Assembly: GCA_036826475.1 (NCBI GenBank)
Contig: DAISWG010000003.1
Span: 1 to 64,000, forward strand
DNA length: 64,000 nt
Direction of reading: 5' to 3'
From: Miltoncostaea sp036826475
Lineage (GTDB): Bacteria > Actinomycetota > Thermoleophilia > Miltoncostaeales > Miltoncostaeaceae
In this document: positions 57,908-64,000 of the stretch, piece after piece
How positions within the stretch are numbered: position 1 is the first letter of the stretch
Layout of the letters: each line of letters begins with the position of its first letter
Program-made: the position numbers and the translations under genes
Notes under the pieces: model-generated
The model's input: the letters and a program-made list of their open reading frames with translations, nothing else
Database searches by the model: none
Told to the model about the DNA's origin: nothing

Positions 57908-58075
57908 TCAGACCTCCTTCACACGCGCGTTCAGCGCGGCCTCCAGCTCGGGCGTGATCTCGGCCGGGCCGCCGTGGTGGTCGTGGTGGTGGGCCGCGGC
58001 GCGCTTGATCAACCCCGCGGCCGTGTCCTCCCGGAAGGTCTCGTCGCAATCGGAGCAGTTGTATTCGAACGCCAT
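57908..58075 (-). CDS. DUF1059-like small protein
   Basis: A 55-residue protein, MAFEYNCSDCDETFREDTAA, then KRAAAHHHDHHGG and ITPELEAALNARVKEV. The Cys pair, the His cluster and the TPEL ending match the DUF1059 family; the His/Cys set could bind a metal. ATG 58075 lies after GACCGAG. A strong terminator follows it. Confidence 0.68.
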   Translation of the reverse strand: MAFEYNCSDCDETFREDTAAGLIKRAAAHHHDHHGGPAEITPELEAALNARVKEV

Positions 58076-58171
58076 CTCGGTCCCCCTGTCTCGACTCCAC
58101 CGACGGCGCGACAGGCGCCGCGTCGACCATGGAGTCCCCGCGAGCGCCCCCGCGTTACAGGGCCCGGCGGG

Positions 58172-58741
58172 TCAGTCCGGGCCGTCCGTGAGGTCCAGGC
58201 GCCCGGCCAGCCAGCGGGCCTGCGCCGTGCGCTCCGCAGCCGCGCCCTCGGGATACCGGCCGGGGCCGGCGACGAGCGCCGCGATGCGGGCGCCGATGTA
58301 GCCGGCCGCCCCGGCGGCGGTCACCGGCGGCAGATCCGCCGTGACGCACCGGTGCAGGTCGTCGAGGTACCCGCGCGTCAACTCGCCGTCGGCGCCGACC
58401 GGGCCCCCTGCGGCCCGTCCCCGCGCACGCGCCTCGCAGTCGCGCGCGAAGTCGACCGCGCACGGGTCGTCCCAGGCCGCGACCCGGGCGACCAGCCGGC
58501 CGCGGGCCCCGCTCGTCAGGCGCCGCTCCCTGCGGACGTCGCCGTCCAGCTCGACCACCCACAGCGCCTCGTCGATGGCGAACGGCAGATCCCCGATCCG
58601 GAGCGCGCGCACCCGCCCGCCCAGCGGAGACGGCGCCGGCGCCGCCGTCCAGGCGCCCGGCCCCGACGCCGTGGGGGGCGGCCAGTCCGCGCCGTCGCAT
58701 GCCCCCCGGCCCCCAGCCGACGTGAAGCCGTAGCCCCGCAC
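58172..58741 (-). CDS. Hypothetical protein behind an ECF sigma/anti-sigma pair
   Basis: A 189-residue protein starting at GTG 58741, which lies four bases after the anti-sigma stop. The first 40 residues are Gly/Pro-rich; the rest is helical (LPFAIDEALWVVELDGDVRRER, GELTRGYLDDLHRCVTADLP). No recognised domain. Its position suggests a third member of the sigma operon. Confidence 0.58.
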   Translation of the reverse strand: MRGYGFTSAGGRGACDGADWPPPTASGPGAWTAAPAPSPLGGRVRALRIGDLPFAIDEALWVVELDGDVRRERRLTSGARGRLVARVAAWDDPCAVDFARDCEARARGRAAGGPVGADGELTRGYLDDLHRCVTADLPPVTAAGAAGYIGARIAALVAGPGRYPEGAAAERTAQARWLAGRLDLTDGPD

Positions 58742-58744
58742 CGG

Positions 58745-59017
58745 TCAGCCGTGCGTCTCGCCGCGGAAGGCGCGCATCAGCGCGTCCATCGTCTCGGGCG
58801 GCACGTCCGACTCCGTGAGACGACCCGTGGCCCGCACCGTCGCGCGCATCTGGGACAGGTACTCGCGGCACGGCGGGCAGTACGAGAGGTGCTCCTCGAA
58901 GCGGTCGCGCAGGTCCTCCTCCAGCGCCCCCTCCAGGTAGTCGGTGATCAACGCGACGATCCGGGCGCACGAGAGCTCGCCGAACCGGCGCTCAAGGCTG
59001 TCGCCGTTGCCGCTCAC
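58745..59017 (-). CDS. Zinc-finger anti-sigma factor
   Basis: A 90-residue protein with the ZAS anti-sigma motif: Cys in LSCARIVALITDYLEGAL, then EEHLSYCPPCREYL (His-x3-Cys-x2-Cys). It should hold the ECF sigma factor inactive until redox or another signal releases it. GTG 59017 overlaps the sigma stop by 4 bases. Confidence 0.88.
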   Translation of the reverse strand: MSGNGDSLERRFGELSCARIVALITDYLEGALEEDLRDRFEEHLSYCPPCREYLSQMRATVRATGRLTESDVPPETMDALMRAFRGETHG

Positions 59018-59694
59018 CCGGCCTCCACCGCCCCCAGGTAGGCGTCGAGCGCCGCCCGCACCCGGGTGCGGGCCCGGTGCAGCAGCACCCGCTGGTTCCC
59101 GTCGGTGAGATCCATCCTCCGGCAGACCTCCTCGGCCTCGACCCCCAGAACGTCCCGCAGCGTGATGACCTCCCGCTGCACCGGCGGCAGGTCGGCGATC
59201 GCCGCGTCCAGCACCGCGCGGCTCTCGGCCGCCAGCAGACGCGCCTCCGGAGCATTCCAGGGCTGCGGGGCGATCGCCCAGTGCCCGGCCCATCGCGGGG
59301 CGTCGTCCGGGCGGAAGCGGTCGGCGCCGATGAGGGGCGCGTCGTCCTCCAGCTCCTGGGCCGCCAGCGCCGACATCGGCACCGAGCGCGCCTCGCGGAC
59401 GCCCCGCGTGCGGGCCCGGTTCGCCAGGATCTGGAAGATCCACGTGCGCACCGACGAACGGGACTCGAAGGCGCCGATGCCGCGGATGACGCCGAGCCAC
59501 GTCTCCTGGACGACCTCCTCCGCGACGGCCCGGTCGGCCACGAACACGCCCGCGTAGCGCAGCAGGGGCCCGTGGTACCGGCGCACCAGCCACGCGAAGG
59601 CGTCCTCGTCGCCGCTGCGCAGCGCATCGACCAGGGTCGCCTCGTCGTCGTAGCCGGCGAGGATCGCCGCCGCCGCATCCAGGGGTGGGGGCAC
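59014..59694 (-). CDS. ECF-family RNA polymerase sigma factor
   Basis: A 226-residue sigma factor: region 2 (DAFAWLVRRYHGPLLRYAGVFV, VVQETWLGVIRGIGAFESRSSVRTW) and region 4 (LPPVQREVITLRDVLGVEAEEVCRRMDL) are clear, joined by a rather long linker. GTG 59694. Followed by an overlapping zinc anti-sigma gene. Confidence 0.92.
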   Translation of the reverse strand: MPPPLDAAAAILAGYDDEATLVDALRSGDEDAFAWLVRRYHGPLLRYAGVFVADRAVAEEVVQETWLGVIRGIGAFESRSSVRTWIFQILANRARTRGVREARSVPMSALAAQELEDDAPLIGADRFRPDDAPRWAGHWAIAPQPWNAPEARLLAAESRAVLDAAIADLPPVQREVITLRDVLGVEAEEVCRRMDLTDGNQRVLLHRARTRVRAALDAYLGAVEAG

Positions 59695-59721
59695 CGGTCA
59701 GCCTGTCGCCCGGTGCGGCGC

Positions 59722-60345
59722 CTAGGCCGCGGCGCCCTCGATGGCGCGCGCGGCCTGCTGCGGCGTCACGGCGTCGGTGTTGACGACGAAGTCGTAGTGC
59801 ACCGGCAGCTCGTGGTCCACGCCGTAGAAGCGCCGCAGGTAGTCGGCGCGGGCCTCGTCCTCCTTCTTGACCTGCCGGGCCCCGTCGCGCTCGGCGATGT
59901 CCCGTGCCTCCGCGACGCGGCGCGCCCGCGTCTCCGGGGACGCCGTCACCAGCACCCGCAGGACGTCGCGGTCCGCGAGGGCGAAAGACGCGGCGTGCGA
60001 CACGATGACCACCGACCCGCGGTCGGCGAACGCGTGGAGGACCTCGATGATGAGGGCCCGCAGCTCGTGCTCCGCCGGCCCCATCGAGGCCCATCCGTAG
60101 CTGACCGCCTCGGGGGACCCGTACTCGGGCCCGGCCGTCGCGAGCCCCGCCAGGAGGCGGTCGACGAGCGGCTTGCGGCGTTCCGCATCCGCGACGACGG
60201 CGGGGTCGAGGTCGGCCCAGTCGGCGGCCTCGGCGATGACCTCCTCATCGACGTAGCGGAAGCCCAGGCGCTCGGCGACGGCGCGGCCGACGGCCGTGCC
60301 GCCGGCCCCGGGGGCGTGCGAGATGCAGACGGTCTGGCGGGCCAC
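59722..60345 (-). CDS. Cytidylate-kinase-like family protein
   Basis: A 207-residue P-loop kinase-like protein: ISHAPGAGGTAVGRAVAERLGFRYVDEEVI near the N-terminus, then ADAERRKPLVDRLLAG and VVIVSHAASFALAD. Members resemble cytidylate kinase but often stand alone with unknown substrate. GTG 60345 gives the natural start; the frame upstream runs into low-complexity DNA and the assembly gap. Confidence 0.82.
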   Translation of the reverse strand: MARQTVCISHAPGAGGTAVGRAVAERLGFRYVDEEVIAEAADWADLDPAVVADAERRKPLVDRLLAGLATAGPEYGSPEAVSYGWASMGPAEHELRALIIEVLHAFADRGSVVIVSHAASFALADRDVLRVLVTASPETRARRVAEARDIAERDGARQVKKEDEARADYLRRFYGVDHELPVHYDFVVNTDAVTPQQAARAIEGAAA

Positions 60346-60683
60346 GGACGCTCCGGATCGGCTCGGGGACTGGCGGCGCCACCGCACAAAAGCCCCGCTC
60401 CCCCCAGCCCCCCCCCCCCCCGGGGCCGTCCCCCCGAGCGCCGGCGCGCGCGCCCCCCCCCCCCCCCCCGCCCCNNNNNNNNNNTGGAACTTGCGCGACA
60501 GCGTGGCGGTGGCGGGACCCATTCAAACCCCAAAACCTCGATCAGCGTTTTGGAAGGAAATACCCTTTCCACCCCTCCGACCAACCCGTGCCCGCGGCCC
60601 GCCGTTCCCGCCCGCCCCGCCCCGGGGCCGTCCACGCGAGCGCCGACGCGCGCGCTCGCCGCACCCTCCGCGCCCCGGACCGG
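60346..60683. other. Low-complexity and gap-containing intergenic region
   Basis: No gene supported. It holds poly-C/poly-G tracts, ten N at 60475-60484, and an unusually A/T-rich patch (about 60485-60580) with a stem CCAAAAC/GTTTTGG at 60530-60553, a possible terminator for the Hcp-like gene. The reading may be incomplete because of the gap. Confidence 0.5.
60475..60484. other. Assembly gap (10 N)
   Basis: Ten N beside a poly-C tract; true length unknown. Confidence 0.95.
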
Positions 60684-61244
60684 TCAGGTCCCGTCGCGCT
60701 CGGGCTGCGGGGTCGCGAACTCGATGGACTCGACGTCGAGCGTCCACGACTCGGTCTTCCCGCCATCCGCGGTCGAGACGTTGTAGGCGGCGACCACGGC
60801 GTTCGCGAGCTCGAGGCGGAGTTCGCGACCGTTGAATTCGACGCGCCCGTCCATCCGCGTGCCGTCCGTCGACGCCCGCAAGAGGGCGGATGAGTGCGGG
60901 CCGACCTTCGACGTGACGATCAGCTCGCCGCCGGGTGCCTTGTCGCGCTGCCTCCCGCCCCTGCCGGGGCCCGCCCCGCCCACGCCCCTGGAGGCCGGGA
61001 GCTGGACGGCCTCCACCGGGATCGTGCCGATCCCTCCGAGCGTGACCTTCGCGGCGCCCTCGGGCTGGCGGGTCGCGTCCGGGGCCTCCCCCCGCACCCC
61101 CGCGGGGAGGGCGCCCACGGCGTGATTGCCGGCGCTCTCCTGGAGCGCGAGCAGCGTGGCGGCGACGTCCCGGCGCGGCGCCGTCTCGTCCCGGCGGGTC
61201 GTGCCGTGCCCACCCGGCGCGCGGCCGTGATCGCGACGCTGCAT
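60684..61244 (-). CDS. eCIS-associated protein with Hcp-like domain
   Basis: A 186-residue protein. Residues about 30-46 read TLLALQESAGNHAVGAL, the Leu-Gln-x-x-Ala-Gly-Asn-x-Ala-Val motif common in proteins linked to extracellular contractile injection systems. The rest (GELIVTSKVGPHSSALLRAS, then GRELRLELANAVVAAYNVSTADG and ESWTLDVESIEFA) resembles the Hcp tube-protein fold of type VI systems. It may be a structural or cargo protein. No other injection-system genes are in the window. A TACGGT box lies nine bases before the ATG. Confidence 0.65.
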   Translation of the reverse strand: MQRRDHGRAPGGHGTTRRDETAPRRDVAATLLALQESAGNHAVGALPAGVRGEAPDATRQPEGAAKVTLGGIGTIPVEAVQLPASRGVGGAGPGRGGRQRDKAPGGELIVTSKVGPHSSALLRASTDGTRMDGRVEFNGRELRLELANAVVAAYNVSTADGGKTESWTLDVESIEFATPQPERDGT

Positions 61245-61308
61245 CGTCGGCCGACCGTACCCTGACCGGGCGGCGCGACGCGACCCCGGGCGGCCCGCGG
61301 CGCGGGCG

Positions 61309-61710
61309 TCAGCCTCCGTCGGCGGCGTCCCCCCGCGCCCGGGCCGCGGCCTCGATGTCGAGCAGGACGTCCATCGCGCAGTCCATCGCCGGGTGGCCCA
61401 CGGCGGGGTGGGCGCGGTTGACGAGGGACCCGGTCCGGCCCCCGATGCTCCATCGCCACGTGACCCTGGCCGGGTCGTGGAGGTGCGGCGGCGCCTCGAG
61501 GTCCGCAGCGCTCGTCACGCCGCAGTCATCGAGCGCCCGCTGCGCGCGGGCCATGCCGTCCGGGTCGAGGGTGCAGGCGACGTACCACTCCTCGCCGTCG
61601 AAGACCCGCACCCGGCCGTCGCGCTCGTAGACGCGCCAGGTGACGAGGCGCCGCGGCGGGTCCTCGTACCGGATCGACAGGTACGCGCCGGAGAGGTCGG
61701 GCGTGGTCAT
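61309..61710 (-). CDS. Hypothetical protein coupled to eCIS-type metalloprotease
   Basis: A 133-residue soluble protein (LSGAYLSIRYEDPPRRLVTWRVY, YVACTLDPDGMARAQRALDDCGV, MDCAMDVLLDIEAAARARG). ATG 61710 overlaps the metalloprotease stop by 4 bases, so it is co-translated and could be an immunity, inhibitor or chaperone protein. Not recognised. Confidence 0.65.
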   Translation of the reverse strand: MTTPDLSGAYLSIRYEDPPRRLVTWRVYERDGRVRVFDGEEWYVACTLDPDGMARAQRALDDCGVTSAADLEAPPHLHDPARVTWRWSIGGRTGSLVNRAHPAVGHPAMDCAMDVLLDIEAAARARGDAADGG

Positions 61711-63113
61711 CTCGGGATCGTCCACTGCTTGCCGGTGACCGACTCCAGGCCCTGGAGGAACGGCACGTAATGGCCGCGCTCGACGCGGCCGCCGACGGAC
61801 ATCATGCTGCCGCTGTCGCCGGCCAGCAGGTCGTTGGCGGCATCGGTCCCCAGCTCCGACTCGACGTCGCCGAAGTGCCCCGGCTTGTCGCCGGTGAGCC
61901 GGTGCACCTCCTTGTCCTGGTACTCGTCGTCCAGGCCGAACATGTGGCCGGCCTCGTGGGCGGCGGTGTTCTGCGTGACGGTGCCGCCGCCGGTGCCCGA
62001 GAGGTTGACGACCTCGACGTCCACCCGCTGGAACCGGGCCTCGTCCGTGGCGTCCTGCTCGCCGGCGCCGCGCGCCTGGCCCTGCGGGGCCCAGCCCATC
62101 TTGGACTCGACGTACGCCTCGGCGTTCTTCGCCCGCTCCGTCGCGAGCTTCGTGTTGGCGCTCCGTGTGCCGGGCGTGCTGGCCCGCCCGCGGAAGACGG
62201 TGGGGAGGTCCTCGCCGAGGCCGTGCTCCTGCTTGCCGGGCTGCTGAAGGGCACGAAGCTCGCCGACGATCGTGTCGAGCTGGCCGGTGAGGTCCGCCGT
62301 GAGGTCGGCGTGCCCGAGCTCGAAGGGGCCCACCTGCCGCACGAACTGCGGCTTCGTGACCGTGTTCTCCTCGGTCTCCGACGGGTCGCGGATGTCGAGC
62401 GTCGAGGTGCTGCCCTGCACGAAGGAGCGGAACCGGGGCGCGCCGCGCGGGATCTTGAGGGCCGTCACCGTGTTGTGGGCCTTCGATGCGTCGGGGGCCA
62501 TCTCGACCACCACCCGGACACCGGCCGACAGCTCCTCGAACCCCGGGGAGGTGCACTGCATGCGGTGCTTCACGCTCCACGCGTCCTGGATGCTGCTGAT
62601 CATGTCGCGGCTGAACTTCGCCCGTTCGTCGTCGGTCCAGTTGAAGTCGGCGAGCTGGGCGCGGGTGAACCGGTGGGTGTTGTAGGGCGGCTGGCGGCGC
62701 AGGGTCCGGTCGAAGTTCTTGAAGGTGACGTGGAGCCGGAGCGTCACGGTGACATCGCCGGAGATCGGCCGCTGGTCCTTCGGCGTGCCGCCCGTCGGCC
62801 GGTAGGTGAGGTCGAAGCGCGACCCGCCGAAGGTGAAGTTCGTGCCGAGGAACCGGTCGAGCTCCGGGTTCGCGGGCGCGGCGGCGGGGGCGGGGCCCGG
62901 GGGGGCGGGCTGGCGCTGGACCACGCCCCGCGCAGCCCGGTTGCCGGCCGCGTGCTGCAGCGCGAGGACGTGTGCGGGCCCCATCTGCCGCGGTTGCTCG
63001 AGCGCCGCCGCCAGGGCCTCCGGCTGCGGCTGGGCGGGCGCTTCGCGACCCGCGTCGGCGTCCCGCCGGCCCGCGGCCGCGGGGGGAGCCGCCGAGTTCG
63101 CGCGCTCGGACAC
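61707..63113 (-). CDS. eCIS-type secreted zinc metalloprotease
   Basis: A 468-residue protein. Near the N-terminus HVLALQHAAGNRAARGVVQR is the motif found in proteins exported by contractile injection systems, followed by a Pro/Ala linker and a beta-rich domain. A stretch RGRASTPGTRSANTKLATER looks OmpA-like. The catalytic site HEAGHMFGLDDEY (about 386-398, His-Glu-x-x-His-x-x-Gly-x-x-Asp) with a Met-turn SGSMMSVGG matches metzincin-like proteases. GTG 63113 lies seven bases after a TACAGT box; GTG 63122 overlaps that box. A small gene is coupled downstream. Confidence 0.82.
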   Translation of the reverse strand: MSERANSAAPPAAAGRRDADAGREAPAQPQPEALAAALEQPRQMGPAHVLALQHAAGNRAARGVVQRQPAPPGPAPAAAPANPELDRFLGTNFTFGGSRFDLTYRPTGGTPKDQRPISGDVTVTLRLHVTFKNFDRTLRRQPPYNTHRFTRAQLADFNWTDDERAKFSRDMISSIQDAWSVKHRMQCTSPGFEELSAGVRVVVEMAPDASKAHNTVTALKIPRGAPRFRSFVQGSTSTLDIRDPSETEENTVTKPQFVRQVGPFELGHADLTADLTGQLDTIVGELRALQQPGKQEHGLGEDLPTVFRGRASTPGTRSANTKLATERAKNAEAYVESKMGWAPQGQARGAGEQDATDEARFQRVDVEVVNLSGTGGGTVTQNTAAHEAGHMFGLDDEYQDKEVHRLTGDKPGHFGDVESELGTDAANDLLAGDSGSMMSVGGRVERGHYVPFLQGLESVTGKQWTIPR

Positions 63114-63120
63114 CGGCTCC

Positions 63121-63126
63121 ACTGTA
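63121..63126 (-). promoter_or_regulatory. Predicted -10 box, leaderless metalloprotease gene
   Basis: TACAGT on the minus strand, seven bases before GTG 63113; this spacing favours that start over GTG 63122. Confidence 0.5.
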
Positions 63127-63271
63127 TGTCGATCCGGTTCGCGGGTTCGAGCCCCGGTGGCGCGCCGCGGCGTCGCGGCCGCCGTTCAGGGCGAACTCCT
63201 ATCCGTTCTTGGACGAACCTTTACCCGGTTCGTCCTACCGTGGTTCCGGGACGATCACAGGAGCCGCCGAG

Positions 63272-63565
63272 ATGCCCGCACCGCCCCGCCGCCACCGCAG
63301 CGCGGCAACCCGCGACCACGACGTGCGCCGCGTCACGCGCATCAGCCGTGGCGTCGCCGCCCTCGCCGTCGCCGCCACCGCGGGCGTCGCGGGCCTCGCG
63401 GCGGCCGCCCACAACGGAGGTGCGGCCGCCACCACCGCCCAGAGCACCGTCGCCTCGCCGGCCGCGTCCACCGCGACGGCGGGCACGCAGCAGGTGACCA
63501 CCCAGTCGGTCGCCGCCCCGATCACCACCTCCCAGGCCCCGGTCGTGAGCTCCGGCGGGTCATGA
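63272..63565 (+). CDS. Small Ala/Thr-rich membrane protein
   Basis: A 97-residue protein with a basic N-terminus (MPAPPRRHRSAATRDHDVRR), one membrane segment (VAALAVAATAGVAGLAAAA) and a Thr/Ala/Ser tail on the outside. ATG 63272 follows AGGAG. It overlaps the flavin-transferase gene by 4 bases, so the tail may be, or sit near, a flavinylation target, but no clear acceptor motif is seen. Confidence 0.6.
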   Translation: MPAPPRRHRSAATRDHDVRRVTRISRGVAALAVAATAGVAGLAAAAHNGGAAATTAQSTVASPAASTATAGTQQVTTQSVAAPITTSQAPVVSSGGS

Positions 63566-64000
63566 CGACCGCCGCGCGCCACGCTGCGCCCGCCACCGCC
63601 TCCTTCCGGGCGCTCGGCACCACCGCCACCGTCGTCGTCGCCGACCCCGGCGCCATCGGCGAGGCGGAGCGGCTGCTGCGCGACCGGCTCGACGCGGTCG
63701 ACCGCGCCTGCAGCCGCTTCCGCGACGACTCCGAGCTGGCCGCCCTCAACGCGGCGGACGGCAGGGAGACACTGGTGGGGCCGGTGCTGCTCGACGCGAT
63801 CGGCGCGGCGCTGCGGGCCGCCGACGCGACCGGGGGCGACGTCGACCCCACCGTCGGCAGCGACATGGCCGCCTGCGGATACGACCGCGACTTCGCCATG
63901 GTCGCCGGCACCGACCCCGGCGAGCTGCGCGTCCGCGCCACGCCCCGCCCGCCGTGGCGGTCGATCCAGGTCGACCGCGCCCGCGGCACCGTCCGGCTGC
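63562..64000 (+). CDS. apbE: FAD:protein FMN transferase (ApbE), 3' end missing
   Basis: The visible 146 codons give FRALGTTATVVVADPGAIGE, RACSRFRDDSELAALNAADG and GGDVDPTVGSDMAACGYDRDF, all typical of ApbE, which attaches FMN to Thr/Ser of exported flavoproteins. ATG 63562 overlaps the preceding small gene. The window ends inside the gene. Confidence 0.9.
   Translation, partial: MTTAARHAAPATASFRALGTTATVVVADPGAIGEAERLLRDRLDAVDRACSRFRDDSELAALNAADGRETLVGPVLLDAIGAALRAADATGGDVDPTVGSDMAACGYDRDFAMVAGTDPGELRVRATPRPPWRSIQVDRARGTVRL

Noticed and set aside
63139..63168. GCGGGTTCGAGCCCCGG resembles a tRNA T-arm
   Set aside because: The stem has a mismatch, and no acceptor, D-arm or anticodon arm is found upstream; no second copy was seen.

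Overview
The window is 64 kb of very GC-rich DNA with dense gene packing, GTG/TTG starts and many 4-base stop/start overlaps. The gene set points to a Gram-positive, actinobacterium-type organism: OpcA beside glucose-6-phosphate dehydrogenase, a LexA box of the GAAC-N4-GTTC type, futalosine-pathway menaquinone synthesis (MqnD), a class A RNase P RNA, and many short-leader promoters with a TANNNT box. The mixture would suit a deep-branching class such as Thermoleophilia, but that placement is inference. Two runs of ten N (564-573 and 60475-60484), both beside poly-C tracts, show this is a scaffolded draft.

Layout. 1-1044: end of a Pro/Ala-rich membrane-anchored protein. 1051-6374 (minus): pentose-phosphate operon tkt-zwf-opcA-pgl, followed upstream by guaB. 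7887-9859: two small lipoproteins, a LuxR-type regulator with a degenerate receiver, and a small membrane protein. 9926-18791: nitronate-monooxygenase-like enzyme, lipoprotein glutathione peroxidase, M14 carboxypeptidase, Crp- and DtxR-type regulators, cupredoxin lipoprotein, mqnD with a Cys-rich neighbour and a cupin, then an OmpR-type two-component system. 18902-25961: seven overlapping genes (PLP aminotransferase, two sugar/nucleotide transferases, membrane molybdopterin oxidoreductase, NAD-epimerase, GT87-like membrane transferase, P460-like cytochrome). 25958-33871: thioesterase, secG, a peptide ABC importer without ATPase genes, tRNA-Leu(GAG), lexA, a BtuF-like protein, rnpB, and a MerR/excisionase-type regulator. 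33965-47682: histidine kinase with an atypical H-box, GNAT, Bcp peroxiredoxin, rhodanese, GYD and zinc-ribbon proteins, TadE/Flp-like proteins, DUF1385, a frameshifted PRC-barrel gene, a coiled-coil MMPL transporter and a Kef-type antiporter.

47743-54546 is the clearest accessory region. A tRNA with anticodon CAT (probably tRNA-Ile2) is intact on the left, and a degenerate copy of its 3' end lies 6.8 kb to the right. Between them are an aldehyde dehydrogenase with a small partner, a 1109-residue STAND/BTAD (SARP-like) regulator, and two SnoaL-like genes. The same 14-base element lies exactly 14 bases upstream of a TANCGT -10 box in front of both target units, so this looks like a self-contained regulon on an old island.

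Right of the island come a MarR/SDR divergent pair, an unusual Rieske-TPP-enzyme fusion, a DUF1059-like small protein, an ECF sigma/zinc anti-sigma pair and a cytidylate-kinase-like gene. At 60684-63113 lie two proteins with the N-terminal Leu-Gln-x-x-Ala-Gly-Asn motif typical of contractile-injection-system (eCIS) associated proteins; one carries an Hcp-like domain and the other a HExxHxxGxxD metalloprotease. The window ends inside an ApbE flavin transferase gene.
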